Of a DNA stretch of 61,777 nt, positions 41,161-49,568 are shown in pieces. Source of the DNA: Lachnospiraceae bacterium NK3A20 (GTDB lineage: Bacteria > Bacillota > Clostridia > Lachnospirales > Lachnospiraceae); assembly GCA_900107575.1 (NCBI GenBank), contig FNQX01000024.1, forward strand, positions 1-61,777. The letters are read 5' to 3'. The stretch's first letter is position 1. Every line of letters starts with the position of its first letter. The position numbers and the translations under genes were made by a program. The notes beneath the pieces were generated by a model, which made no database searches, was not told where the DNA came from, and worked only from the letters and a program-made list of their open reading frames with translations.

Positions 41161-42246
41161 ATGGCAAAGGAGATCAATATCCTGCTCACCAGTGTCGGAA
41201 GGCGGGACTATCTCGTGCAGTGGTTCCGGCAGGCGCTGGAAGGAAGAGGCCGGGTGTTCGCATCGAACAACAGCGAAACGCCGGCCTTTCATAACGCGGA
41301 TGGTTCGCTGATCACGCCGGACATCCGGGATGAGAAGTATCTTCCGATGCTCCTGCGATTTTGCAGGGAGCAGCATATCATGGCGGTCATCTCTCTGTTC
41401 GATCAGGATCTTCCGGTCCTGTCATCAGCGGCAGCGCAGTTCGCCGCGGCAGGAACGCGTGTGATTGTCGCCTCCGGTGACGTTTTGACGGTCTGCAATG
41501 ACAAAATGGCAACCTGCGAAATGCTGCGCAGACACCACCTCCCCACGCCGCGTACCTACACTGTGCAGACGCTCAGGTCTGCCTGGCAGCAGACAGTCGC
41601 AGAGAATTCGTCTTTCCCGTTCCCCATGATCGTGAAGCCCCGTTATGGCTGTGGCTCCATCGGCGTATTCGACGCGCATGATGGTGCCTCTCTCGCAGAC
41701 GCGATCGCGCGCTGCGGCCGGAAGATACGGGAGACCTACCTCTCCGGTTCCTCGCAGGGCAGCGTCTTGCAGAGCAACGCCCCATTGGACAACCAGTGGG
41801 GCTGGGAGCCGCCGATCCTGATCCAGGAGAAAATAGCAGGCTCCGAGTACAATCTTGACATCATATCAGACCTTGATAATCACTATCGCAATACCATTGT
41901 GAAACATAAACTCGCCATGCGTGCGGGAGAAACGGACGTCGCCGAGATCATGGATCCGGAATCGGAGGAAGGACATCTCCTGACAGGACTTGGCGAAGAG
42001 CTTGCGCAGATCCTGCCCCACCCCGCGGATCTGGACGCGGATGTCATGGTCAGCGCGGAGGGAGTCCCCTGCGTGATTGATCTCAACGCAAGATTTGGCG
42101 GAGGCTATCCCTTCGCCCACCTGGCAGGCGCGGACCTTCCGAAGGCAATTATCTTATGGTTGGCAGGCGAGGAAGTACCGGATAATCTCCTCAGGAGCGC
42201 GCCGGGGATTCGCGCGATGAAAGTGCCGATGCCGGAGAGAATGTGA
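41161..42246 (+). CDS. ATP-grasp ligase
   Basis: A 361-residue ATP-grasp protein of the carbamoyl-phosphate-synthase-like type. The N-terminal Rossmann-like part has ILLTSVGRRDYLVQWF. The ATP-grasp core has NDKMATCEMLRRHHLPTPRTY, FPMIVKPRYGCGSIGVF, the ILIQEKIAG hinge and the metal site CVIDLNARFGGGYPFAH. Such proteins ligate an amino acid or sugar acid to a carboxylate. It lies 13 bp upstream of a GNAT acetyltransferase, a pairing seen in small natural-product or polysaccharide modification modules. Substrate unknown. Confidence 0.85.
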   Translation: MAKEINILLTSVGRRDYLVQWFRQALEGRGRVFASNNSETPAFHNADGSLITPDIRDEKYLPMLLRFCREQHIMAVISLFDQDLPVLSSAAAQFAAAGTRVIVASGDVLTVCNDKMATCEMLRRHHLPTPRTYTVQTLRSAWQQTVAENSSFPFPMIVKPRYGCGSIGVFDAHDGASLADAIARCGRKIRETYLSGSSQGSVLQSNAPLDNQWGWEPPILIQEKIAGSEYNLDIISDLDNHYRNTIVKHKLAMRAGETDVAEIMDPESEEGHLLTGLGEELAQILPHPADLDADVMVSAEGVPCVIDLNARFGGGYPFAHLAGADLPKAIILWLAGEEVPDNLLRSAPGIRAMKVPMPERM

Positions 42247-42259
42247 CGGGGAGGACAGA

Positions 42260-42829
42260 ATGCAAGAGATTCAAATCTGTGAGTTGACAGAGACTGTTGC
42301 GATCTATGACGCGATAGCGCAGTTAGGCGGGTATCTGGACCCTCCGCTTACGGGCCGGGCAGGCTTCGATCTTGGAGAGTATGCACAGAAGCTCGCGGAC
42401 ACAGGCAGAGTATTCGCGGCCGTGAATGAACAGGGGCAGCTCCTGGGCGCCCTTGCAATGTACGCCAATGATCTTGGAGGCAGTAATGCCTGGGGCACCT
42501 TCCTTGCCGTAATGCCTGAGAGCAGACACCAGCAGGTTGGCACGAAACTCTTCGAACAGGCTGTTGCTGCTGCGAGAGCTGCCGGCAAGACAGGACTTCA
42601 TTTCAGAGTCCACAGGAATAACAAAGCCGCGATCCGGTTTTACCAGCATCGCGGCAGCAGGCTATGTGAACCGGTGCAGGAGCATCACCAGGTTCAAGGG
42701 CAAGGACAGTACCAGGCTCAGGAGGGTCAGGAGCAGGACCAGGGTAAAGAGCAACAGGATGATAACATGCTGGAAATGATGTATATGATCATGCCAGGCA
42801 GGTTAAATCATAATACAGACGACATATAA
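42260..42829 (+). CDS. GNAT N-acetyltransferase with low-complexity tail
   Basis: A 189-residue GNAT-family acetyltransferase. The acetyl-CoA motif is AVMPESRHQQVGTKLFEQAV, followed by LHFRVHRNNKAAIRFYQHRG, the usual beta-alpha end of the fold. After residue 140 a Gln/Gly/Glu/Asp-rich segment (QVQGQGQYQAQEGQEQ) is inserted before a short final strand MLEMMYMIM. It is coupled to the ATP-grasp gene and probably modifies the same molecule. Confidence 0.82.
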   Translation: MQEIQICELTETVAIYDAIAQLGGYLDPPLTGRAGFDLGEYAQKLADTGRVFAAVNEQGQLLGALAMYANDLGGSNAWGTFLAVMPESRHQQVGTKLFEQAVAAARAAGKTGLHFRVHRNNKAAIRFYQHRGSRLCEPVQEHHQVQGQGQYQAQEGQEQDQGKEQQDDNMLEMMYMIMPGRLNHNTDDI

Positions 42830-42846
42830 AGAGAAAATATCTCTAA

Positions 42847-43551
42847 ATGGCGATCTTAGATTTCTGTAGAAACAGGGAAGAGAACAACCGGCTCATTCAG
42901 ACTTTTGATACTGGAATTTCCAATGTATTCATTCGCAAGATTTCCCCGGATGAGTTGGGGAACATGATTCCCGAGCCGGCGCTATCAGAGATCCTGGCTG
43001 ACCTCAAGGCGCAGATGAGGGAGACTGCCACGAAGGGAGCACAGATTTCGTTCCGAATGGCATCGAATATTATTAACATCCGCATCGCTGAGGATGGGAC
43101 AGAAGAAATTTCGACGCTTTCGCTGAAACATGGCAGCTCCATCTTCGATTTTGATTTCAAGGATGAGTCGGATGGCACCAGGCGGATCTTTGATCTCATG
43201 GATATGCTGATCACCAAAAGGGATGACATTGTGTATGTGGCGGATGAACTGGAACGCAGCCTTCATCCGAAGCTGACAGAGCATTTCCTGCAACTGTTCA
43301 TGGAGGCACACAAAGGGCAGCGCGTACAGTTGATCTTCACGACCCATGCAGATACGATCATGGATCAGGAATTGTTCCGACGGGATGAAATCTGGTTTGT
43401 TGAACGGGGCGCGGATAATGCGAGCACGATTTATTCGTTAGACAGATTCAAGGAAAGGTACGATAAGAAGCTCAGCAAAGCGTATCTGGAGGGGAGGTAC
43501 GGTGCCATACCGGTGTTCCGGAAATTCCCATTCCAAAAGGAGGATGCGTAA
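42847..43551 (+). pseudogene. C-terminal fragment of an AAA/OLD-type ATPase
   Basis: The 234-residue frame matches only the second half of an ABC-like AAA ATPase (RloA/AAA_21 type). It contains SDGTRRIFDLMDML, Walker B VYVADELERSLHP and LIFTTHADTIMDQ. The N-terminal Walker A half is missing and not found upstream in any frame. Directly after the stop, a strong ribosome-binding site (AAAGGAGG) and an ATG at 43551 open a frame of only four codons. That suggests the first codons of a deleted partner gene. This looks like a deletion remnant of a two-gene defence or anti-phage module. Confidence 0.7.
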
Positions 43552-43568
43552 TGCCGGGGAAATAATTT

Positions 43569-43597
43569 TTCCACGCCCGTTGCCAGTCCGATATAAT
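43569..43597 (+). promoter_or_regulatory. Promoter of the small helical protein gene
   Basis: TTCCAC (43569-43574) and TATAAT (43592-43597) are 17 bp apart. The -10 box is strong and the -35 weak. Transcription would start about 60 bp before the small gene. Confidence 0.5.
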
Positions 43598-43664
43598 ATA
43601 CTTGCAATCCACAAAATCCAAGAGATAAGACCGGGCCATGCATACCGGCAGAGAGGATAAGAGA

Positions 43665-43877
43665 ATGGCAGAAGAGAAGAAAGATAAGAGGATCACCGCG
43701 GAAGAGATTCGCGCAATGGCGCAGCAGGCGGATGCCCTGAAGGCCATGGGAGATGAGGACATCGTGAAGCACATCGAGGAGGTCGCGGAGCAGGTCAGCA
43801 AGGGTGATCTCAACGAATTCCTGCAGGGAATGCAGGATATCATCGACAGCGACAACGCGGAGAGCAGCGCGAAATAA
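43665..43877 (+). CDS. Small charged helical protein
   Basis: A 70-residue acidic, helical protein (AEEIRAMAQQADALKAMG and a second helix EEVAEQVSKGDLNEFLQGM). It has no membrane segment. The ATG at 43665 lies behind GAGAGGAT; an upstream ATG at 43638 is less likely. I do not recognise a family. It has its own promoter and terminator and so is probably a free-standing gene. Confidence 0.65.
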   Translation: MAEEKKDKRITAEEIRAMAQQADALKAMGDEDIVKHIEEVAEQVSKGDLNEFLQGMQDIIDSDNAESSAK

Positions 43878-43955
43878 GATCGTTGCAGCGAATGGGACAT
43901 TGCAGCCCGGCAGTTGAGAGCCGGAGCGCGAGACAAGATAAGACCATAGCAACAG

Positions 43956-44009
43956 GAAACGCCGGCGAAGCCACAGATGATGAGGCCCCGCCGGCGTTTC
44001 ACTATTTTT
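43956..44009. terminator. Bidirectional terminator
   Basis: GAAACGCCGGCG (43956-43967) pairs perfectly with CGCCGGCGTTTC (43989-44000) and is followed by TATTTTTG. It serves both the small rightward gene and the convergent NCS2 permease. Confidence 0.8.
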
Positions 44010-44032
44010 GTTGGAAATCGAAGTCCGTACTC

Positions 44033-45400
44033 TTACTGGAAATTCGTTACCAGCGTCACGATTCGCAGAGCGAAGAGAATGAATACCACCCACATAACAG
44101 GGGAGATATCCTTCGACTTGCCCTCAACGACCTTCAGGATAACCCATACCAGGATCGCGAACATAATGCCGGTTGCGATAGAGTAGGCAAGAGGCATCAT
44201 CAGCATTGCCATGTAAGCGCCGGCAACGTCAGCGAGATCGCCGTCGAAGTCAATTCTCTTCGCGGAAGAGATCATCAGCATGCCGACATACAGGAGCGCC
44301 GGAGCGGTAGCAAAGCCCGGGATCGCCAGGAAAATGGGAGAGAGCAGGAGAGAGAACAGGAACATGATGCCTGTTGTCAGAGCGGTGAGACCGGTACGGC
44401 CGCCAGCCGCAACACCTGCGGAAGACTCAACGAAGGAAGTGATCGTGGAGGTACCGAGGCAGGCGCCTGCAACCGTGCCGACCGCGTCACTCATCAGAAC
44501 TCTGCCGACACGGGGCATTTTGCCGTCCTTGTCCAGAAGGCCTGCCTTATCGGCGACGGCAACGACGGTTCCAACCGTATCGAACAGATCTACATACAGG
44601 AAAGAGAACACGATGGCAACGAACTGCACGATGTGTGTCGCTGCCCAGCCGAAATTGAAATGGAACGCCGTGTTGGCGATGCCGCCCAGCTGCAGACCCT
44701 GAGAAAAATCGGGGAATACGCTGTATACGCCGGCTTCCGGATTCGGAACATACCAGCCGATCTTCTCGGCGATCATACCCAGAATCCAGGTTGCGATGAT
44801 ACCGATGAGCACGGAACCGGTCACATTGTAATGAACAAGAACGAGAATGATAATGAAACCGATCAGAGCCAGAGCTACCTCAGGATTCGCGAAGCTGCCA
44901 AGGCCGACCTTCGTAGAGTCGTTCGCAACAACGATGTTCGCGTTCTGCAAACCGATGAAAGCAACGAACAGGCCGATGCCGGCGGAGATGCCGTTCTTCA
45001 GATTCGCAGGAATGCCGTTGATGATCTGCTCACGCGCTTTGAAAGCAGACAGCACGATGAAGATGATACCTTCGACCAGAACCGCGGTCAGGCAGATTGT
45101 GAAGGCGTCAGCCTCGCCGCCGAGCTCGCCCAGACACACCGTATAAGCGAAATAGGCATTGAGACCCAGGCCTGCGGACAGCGCGATCGGGTAGTTCGCA
45201 AGGAACGCCATGATGAACGTTGCGATTGCGGAAGCGAGAGCCGTGGCAACGAAGACGCCGCTTCTGTCCATGACTGTACCCAGGATGTTGGGGTTGACAG
45301 CCAGGATGTAAGCCATCGTCAGGAACGTGGTGAGACCCGCGATGATCTCGCGCCTGACATTCGTGTCATGCTCAGATAGTTGGAACACTCTTTCTAACAT
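44033..45400 (-). CDS. NCS2-family purine/xanthine permease
   Basis: A 455-residue, twelve-or-more-helix permease of the AzgA-like NCS2 group, which imports adenine, guanine or hypoxanthine with protons. Motifs include GLTTFLTMAYILAVNP at the N-terminus, ALSAGLGLNAYFAYTV, DLFDTVGTV and TSTITSFVESSAGVAAGGRTG, which are characteristic. The ATG at 45400 has GAGGAGGAG upstream. The 96 bp directly upstream, covering its RBS and leader, are duplicated at 58933-59028. No classical purine riboswitch could be seen in that leader. Confidence 0.92.
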   Translation of the reverse strand: MLERVFQLSEHDTNVRREIIAGLTTFLTMAYILAVNPNILGTVMDRSGVFVATALASAIATFIMAFLANYPIALSAGLGLNAYFAYTVCLGELGGEADAFTICLTAVLVEGIIFIVLSAFKAREQIINGIPANLKNGISAGIGLFVAFIGLQNANIVVANDSTKVGLGSFANPEVALALIGFIIILVLVHYNVTGSVLIGIIATWILGMIAEKIGWYVPNPEAGVYSVFPDFSQGLQLGGIANTAFHFNFGWAATHIVQFVAIVFSFLYVDLFDTVGTVVAVADKAGLLDKDGKMPRVGRVLMSDAVGTVAGACLGTSTITSFVESSAGVAAGGRTGLTALTTGIMFLFSLLLSPIFLAIPGFATAPALLYVGMLMISSAKRIDFDGDLADVAGAYMAMLMMPLAYSIATGIMFAILVWVILKVVEGKSKDISPVMWVVFILFALRIVTLVTNFQ

Positions 45401-45496
45401 AATTCTCCTCCTCAAGAGAAAACATAAGAATATGCGCTGCCACTCTGGCAGCCACGCTTACAAGAATACCACGTCAGAATGGCGTGCGGAATAGGT
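45401..45496 (-). repeat. 96-bp repeat, copy 1 (leader of the NCS2 permease)
   Basis: A 96-bp segment that recurs at 58933-59028 with only two differences. On the minus strand it contains the hairpin GCTGCCAGAGTGGCAGC and ends in the permease ribosome-binding site GAGGAGGAGAATT. It is the entire intergenic leader of the permease gene. Confidence 0.85.
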
Positions 45497-45497
45497 A

Positions 45498-46775
45498 TTA
45501 TTGGAGAAGTGTGAGGTTCTGAACGGTTCTGATATTTCTCCGATATTCCAGTGGTGAACAGCCGGATTCCTTTTTAAATTCCCGTGTGAAATAAGAGTTG
45601 TCCTGATATCCGCATTGATAAGAGATTTCCGTGATCGGAGTATCCATATAGTGCAGCAGCATCTTTGCATGATCAATTCTGACTTTGCGGATGTAATTGC
45701 TCAGAGTCATGCCGGTTTCCTGACGAAACAGGCAGGAGAAATAGGCGCTGCCAAGCCCTGCCTGTTCAGAGAGAGAGGTCAGAGACAGTGACTCTGTATA
45801 GTGCAGATGAATATAATCTGCCACCTTTTTGATTCGGGGATCCCTGATATCTCCGGCCTTTTGAGAATCACACATCAGCTGGATGACATTTTTCAGGAAT
45901 TCCCTGTGATCGTTGATCAGTTCTCCGGGAGTGCGTTGCTGCTGTAGCAGCTCTGAATAATGGGATAACAGCAAAACGGCCTGACGACAGTGCGCACAGA
46001 TGCAAAGATCTGAGGTGATCTCGGCCACCTCCTGCTGCATGTAGATCCGAATGGTTTTGAGACCGTTCTGGCAATTACTGTTTTTTTTCACCAGCGCGGA
46101 CCAGCAGTTGAACTGTGCGCGCAGTGCCTGCGGGGAGCAGGTCTTATAGGCGGCGTAGATGGTCTGAACAATTTTGCCGGCGGCTTCGGCGATGTGATTG
46201 ATGTATTCATGCTGATACCAAGTATCATAGCTGCTGCACAGGTTGATGCGTGTGCAGATATATTGCTCGCAGTCAACGGTGACCAGTTCTCTGCCGGTCA
46301 ACTGTGTCAGTATGGCAGAGAAGGTGGGTGTAAAATTTCCGTCGAATACAGGCAGTGCCTGCGCATGAGAGAGAAGATATTCCGGCTCTGAGAAACCAGC
46401 CTGCCGTAGAAGATAACCCAGCTCTCCGATGTTGGGCGTTCTGGTGAAATAGGGCTGGAATTCATAATACTGACCGGCATCTGTCTTAAACAGGAACCAA
46501 TCCAGATGGAAAGGGAAATGTACAAGGATCAGTTTCTGCGCAGTACAGGTATCGCGAATTTTCAGAACAGCGATCATTTCGTCAAGGAATCGGTATAATT
46601 CTGCCTGACAGGTATGCAATTCGCCTTGAGGAGCGAGAGTGGCATTCATTGACCACCTGGCCTGGCGCAGCAGGGAAAACGCAGCCTGTATGCGCTGGAT
46701 TTTTCCAAGATCGTCCAGCGATTTGTCGGACACGTCATTTGCTGTTTCGGGCACGATGCCATTCATATTCTTCAC
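45498..46775 (-). CDS. AraC-family transcriptional regulator
   Basis: A 425-residue regulator with a large N-terminal domain of unknown ligand specificity, rich in Cys and Tyr (CTRINLCSSYDTWYQHEYI, CICAHCRQAV). The C-terminal AraC domain includes LSLTSLSEQAGLGSAYFSCL, ITEISYQCGYQDNSYFTREF and SPLEYRRN. It is more AT-rich than its neighbours, which suggests separate ancestry. It is divergent from the CAP-domain secreted protein and could regulate that gene, the permease or the Tad locus; this cannot be decided here. Confidence 0.85.
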   Translation of the reverse strand: MKNMNGIVPETANDVSDKSLDDLGKIQRIQAAFSLLRQARWSMNATLAPQGELHTCQAELYRFLDEMIAVLKIRDTCTAQKLILVHFPFHLDWFLFKTDAGQYYEFQPYFTRTPNIGELGYLLRQAGFSEPEYLLSHAQALPVFDGNFTPTFSAILTQLTGRELVTVDCEQYICTRINLCSSYDTWYQHEYINHIAEAAGKIVQTIYAAYKTCSPQALRAQFNCWSALVKKNSNCQNGLKTIRIYMQQEVAEITSDLCICAHCRQAVLLLSHYSELLQQQRTPGELINDHREFLKNVIQLMCDSQKAGDIRDPRIKKVADYIHLHYTESLSLTSLSEQAGLGSAYFSCLFRQETGMTLSNYIRKVRIDHAKMLLHYMDTPITEISYQCGYQDNSYFTREFKKESGCSPLEYRRNIRTVQNLTLLQ

Positions 46776-47031
46776 CTACATATTGAACCCTGTGTAATTA
46801 CGAAAACGATTTACATATAATATGGATTCCGCAACAAATCAAGGGTTAAAAGCGAAATTGTACATTTAATATGATTAAAAATGGAAACTAACAGTAATAT
46901 ACTCGAGAAAATCGGAAAATAATTATAAAAATTAAAAAATAGTGCAAGCGTCAAGAACGGAAGACTTTTACGATGAATCTGTTTGTTTTCAGCGGCAGAG
47001 CATTTCGTCCGACTGCCGATACGGAGGGAGG
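46776..47031. other. AT-rich divergent intergenic region
   Basis: This gap between the AraC regulator and the CAP-domain gene is strikingly AT-rich against the window average, especially 46850-46945. It must hold promoters for both genes, but I cannot place a confident -35/-10 pair. A hairpin CGGCAG (46993-46998)/CTGCCG (47013-47018) lies just before the CAP-gene ribosome-binding site and could affect its translation. Confidence 0.45.
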
Positions 47032-47589
47032 ATGATGAGAAACAAAGAGGCAACCAGATTGCAAAGGAAATGGATTCGTGCCGCGGTGCAGGCAGCGGGA
47101 TTGACAGTGGCAGCCACACTGCTCGTGGGGTTCCCGAGCTATGCCGGTTCACCGTGGGAGACAGCGGCAGTGAAAATGTCGCTGCAGAATGAGATGAATG
47201 CGGCCGTCGCAGATTTGGAAGACAATGCGCAGGATATTGGGGAAATCTTCATCAGTACCAATGCCGCACGGGGGGCAGCGGGACTGCAGCCCCTTGCTCT
47301 GGATGGCCAGATGTGCCTTCTGGCATGCATGCGCGCAGAAGACCTTGGGATTTCCTTCTCACATATCCGACCGGATGGAACCGAGGGCATGGATCTCCTG
47401 TCCTGGACGGATCAGCCTGCAACGAATGCCTGGGGTGAGAATATTGCTGCAGGGCAGGAGGACGGGACAGCCGTTGTGACGGCATGGCTGAACTCCTCCG
47501 GCCATCGAGCGAATATCCTGTCACCCGCCTATACCAGAATCGGCATCGGCGTATCCGGCGGGCACTATGTACAGCTGTTCTCGAATTGA
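47032..47589 (+). CDS. Secreted CAP/SCP-domain protein
   Basis: A roughly 185-residue secreted protein. A long N-terminal signal (residues 1-40; WIRAAVQAAGLTVAATLLVG then YAGS) is followed by a short helical region and a CAP (SCP/PR1) domain. Domain markers are HIRPDGTEG, NAWGENIAAGQ and AWLNSSGHRANILSPAYTRIG, with the two histidines expected at the cavity. Bacterial CAP proteins are extracellular with unclear roles. The start is ATG at 47032 or 47035 immediately after GGAGGGAGG. Confidence 0.88.
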   Translation: MMRNKEATRLQRKWIRAAVQAAGLTVAATLLVGFPSYAGSPWETAAVKMSLQNEMNAAVADLEDNAQDIGEIFISTNAARGAAGLQPLALDGQMCLLACMRAEDLGISFSHIRPDGTEGMDLLSWTDQPATNAWGENIAAGQEDGTAVVTAWLNSSGHRANILSPAYTRIGIGVSGGHYVQLFSN

Positions 47590-47865
47590 CTTCGTACGAA
47601 AAAAACAGCAGAGAGCAGGGAATCAATTGGGACAGATCTGGAGAGATCAACAATCATAAAGCTGAATTAGTTTAATATTTATGATAAATGCATGATCTTT
47701 TCTATAATCAAGCGAAACTCATCACAAAATATGACAAAAAAATGAAAGAAAATCCTATAGAAGCCGTCGAAAATCATTTACGATAGGCATCGTGTTCGAA
47801 CGAAAGACACGAAAGATCAACCAAGAGAGATCTACAAAGAGATCAGCAAGTACGGAGCAATACAG
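47590..47865 (+). promoter_or_regulatory. Leader/promoter region of the Tad operon
   Basis: TTATGA (47679-47684) and TATAAT (47703-47708), 18 bp apart, form a candidate promoter for the pilus operon. The remaining 150-nt leader has small hairpins, such as CGTGT/ACACG near 47790-47811. I looked for c-di-GMP riboswitch cores, since many clostridial pilus loci use them, and saw none. Confidence 0.5.
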
Positions 47866-48510
47866 ATGACGGCCAGAATCATGACATTGATCCTGATGGG
47901 AGGATTGGCGCAGCTGCTTCCTAGTCAGATCATGAAGAAGAAAAATAAGATTGACACTGCCGGAAAAGGCAGTATCCTGGCAGCCAGGCTGTTCGCGGAG
48001 GCGTCGCTGATCGCCGCAGAGGTTTTCCTCGTGCGGACGGAGACGGATCTTCTAAGCTTTCTCATCCTCTCACTCATTCTGATGCTCTCTGCCGTGATCA
48101 TTATCATTGATACCCGGTGCAGGATCATTCCGAACCTTTGTCTGTTCCCGATGCTCCTCCTCTGCGCCGGCTACCTTGCAAGACGCATCGCGCTGGGAGA
48201 ATCCTGGACGAGGATACCTTCGGGAATTGTGAGCATGATCATAATGTGCGCACTGCTGATGAGTCTGACCTCCGTCCTGCATTTTCAGGGATCGCTTGGC
48301 GCGGGAGACATCAAGTTCCTGTCGGTGGCGGCGTTTCTGTTTACGCTTTCCTCGAGGATGACAGGACTTCTGATCGGGCTGGTGATTTCCATGGCAGCGT
48401 ACCTTATTCCGATGCTGCTGATGAAGAAGATCACGATGAAGAGCATGATCGCCTTCGGCCCGTTTATCGGTTTCGGCCTGATGGGCGGAATCTGCTGGCT
48501 GTACCTGTGA
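47866..48510 (+). CDS. Type IV prepilin peptidase of the Tad system (TadV/CpaA)
   Basis: A 214-residue integral membrane aspartic protease of the A24 type that processes Flp prepilins. The two catalytic aspartates are in IIIIDTRCRIIPN and GAGDIKFLS. About six helices are present and the N-terminal methylase domain is absent, as usual for TadV/CpaA. GGAG precedes the ATG. It opens the Tad operon and lies 24 bp before the first pilin. Confidence 0.88.
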   Translation: MTARIMTLILMGGLAQLLPSQIMKKKNKIDTAGKGSILAARLFAEASLIAAEVFLVRTETDLLSFLILSLILMLSAVIIIIDTRCRIIPNLCLFPMLLLCAGYLARRIALGESWTRIPSGIVSMIIMCALLMSLTSVLHFQGSLGAGDIKFLSVAAFLFTLSSRMTGLLIGLVISMAAYLIPMLLMKKITMKSMIAFGPFIGFGLMGGICWLYL

Positions 48511-48534
48511 TCAGAGGAAGGAAGGGACAGAGCA

Positions 48535-48699
48535 ATGAATCGAAAATCGCATTTTCTCGCAGAGGAGTCCGGTCAGGGCATGGTGGAATACAGCCTGATC
48601 CTCGTTCTGATCGCCGCAGCGGCGTTTCTGGCATACAAGGGCATCGGAGAAACGAATCTGCAGCGGATGCAGGGTTTCGCGGACCGGATACCGAAATGA
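48535..48699 (+). CDS. Flp-family type IVb pilin 1
   Basis: A 54-residue pilin, MNRKSHFLAEESGQGMVEY at the start. The processing motif G-x4-E-Y (GQGMVEY) is followed by a hydrophobic helix SLILVLIAAAAFLAYKG. After cleavage the mature pilin would be about 40 residues. RBS GGAAGGAAGGGA lies upstream. It resembles pilin 2 but has a weaker ribosome-binding site, so it may be a minor subunit or a spare copy. Confidence 0.88.
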   Translation: MNRKSHFLAEESGQGMVEYSLILVLIAAAAFLAYKGIGETNLQRMQGFADRIPK

Positions 48700-48781
48700 G
48701 AGTGTTAATACCTCTGATAAGGACAGAGCGTATTCAACATAAATCAACCATTTTTCACACACATTACAGGAGGTAATAGTC

Positions 48782-48958
48782 ATGAAAGAGTTCTTATTCA
48801 ATGAAGAGTCCGGCCAGGGCATGGTAGAGTATGGCCTGATCCTCGCGCTGATCGCAGTTGTCTGCATCGTTGCATTCACAGCAATCGGCAACAGCACCAA
48901 GGGCAATCTGGAAAAAGTTGATAATGCTCTCAAAGGCACAGGCACAGCAACAAAGTAA
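48782..48958 (+). CDS. Flp-family type IVb pilin 2 (probable major subunit)
   Basis: A 58-residue pilin beginning MKEFLFNEESGQGMVEYG. The G-x4-E-Y prepilin motif and helix LILALIAVVCIVAFTAIG are canonical. A perfect AGGAGGT ribosome-binding site and a stable downstream hairpin (49021-49067) point to high expression, as expected for the major Flp subunit. The C-terminal tail NALKGTGTATK is polar and probably surface exposed. Confidence 0.9.
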   Translation: MKEFLFNEESGQGMVEYGLILALIAVVCIVAFTAIGNSTKGNLEKVDNALKGTGTATK

Positions 48959-49020
48959 CAGCAAAAAAGAAATGACCCGATTTGACTGATGATGGTCAGG
49001 CTGAGAGAAGTATTACATAC

Positions 49021-49067
49021 GGACAGGCAGGGAGGATCAGAGGACAGCCCCTGATCCTCCCTTGTCC
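49021..49067 (+). terminator. Long stable hairpin after the pilin genes
   Basis: GGAGGATCAG (49031-49040) pairs perfectly with CTGATCCTCC (49051-49060), extended on both sides by AGG/CCT and GGACA/TGTCC-like pairs. No T-run follows. It probably acts as a partial terminator or 3' stability element, giving more pilin than assembly-machine transcript. Confidence 0.55.
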
Positions 49068-49101
49068 GCATCAAATCGGATCAGAGAATGCGTGGCGGAA
49101 G

Positions 49102-49545
49102 ATGACAATGCGAAGGAGGATCCGGCAGATCCGGATGAAAAGAGAAGAGAGGGAGAAGGAGAGAGGACAGGCAATGGTGGAGTTCGCCCTGATCCTTCCC
49201 TTTTTGCTGATGCTGCTGTGCGGTATCCTGGACTTCGGCTATATCCTGTCGCGCAAGAACGACCTGACGCACCTCTCCGGCGGAGCGGCCAGAGAATGCG
49301 CCATCCAGGCGGCGGCAGGCAACAGCGGAGTCGCGGCAGTTGCGCAGTCCTATGTGGGAGGACACGCGACCGGAGGCAAGGTGCAGGTCAAGAGCGCGGT
49401 TCAGACCGCCGCCGGCAGCGCATCCTATGTGACGGTGACACTGACAGAGAAGGTGCGCTACCTCACAGGCTTCACAGGAGTGATCACCGGGGGTCACAAC
49501 GACATCGAGCTGGAATCGACCGCATCCTGGCCGGTGGAACCATAA
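49102..49545 (+). CDS. TadE-like minor pilin
   Basis: A roughly 147-residue pseudopilin. After a basic N-terminus it has ERGQAMVEFALILPFLLMLL, the TadE signature with its hydrophobic helix. The rest is a small beta-rich extracellular domain. Start codon choice is uncertain: ATGs at 49102, 49108 and 49135 are all in frame, and the best RBS (GGCGGAAG) favours 49108. It follows the pilin hairpin and precedes cpaB. Confidence 0.85.
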   Translation: MTMRRRIRQIRMKREEREKERGQAMVEFALILPFLLMLLCGILDFGYILSRKNDLTHLSGGAARECAIQAAAGNSGVAAVAQSYVGGHATGGKVQVKSAVQTAAGSASYVTVTLTEKVRYLTGFTGVITGGHNDIELESTASWPVEP

Positions 49546-49568
49546 CCTGAACATGGAGGATACAGACT

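Noticed and set aside
43883-45379. A nearly 500-codon rightward open frame across the NCS2 permease
   Set aside because: It lies opposite a clearly recognisable permease and encodes a hydrophilic, Asp/Arg/Gln-rich product with no domain. It begins inside the terminator region and has no RBS.
47590-47865. c-di-GMP riboswitch controlling the Tad operon
   Set aside because: The conserved class I and class II core sequences are not visible in the leader. Only small hairpins are present.
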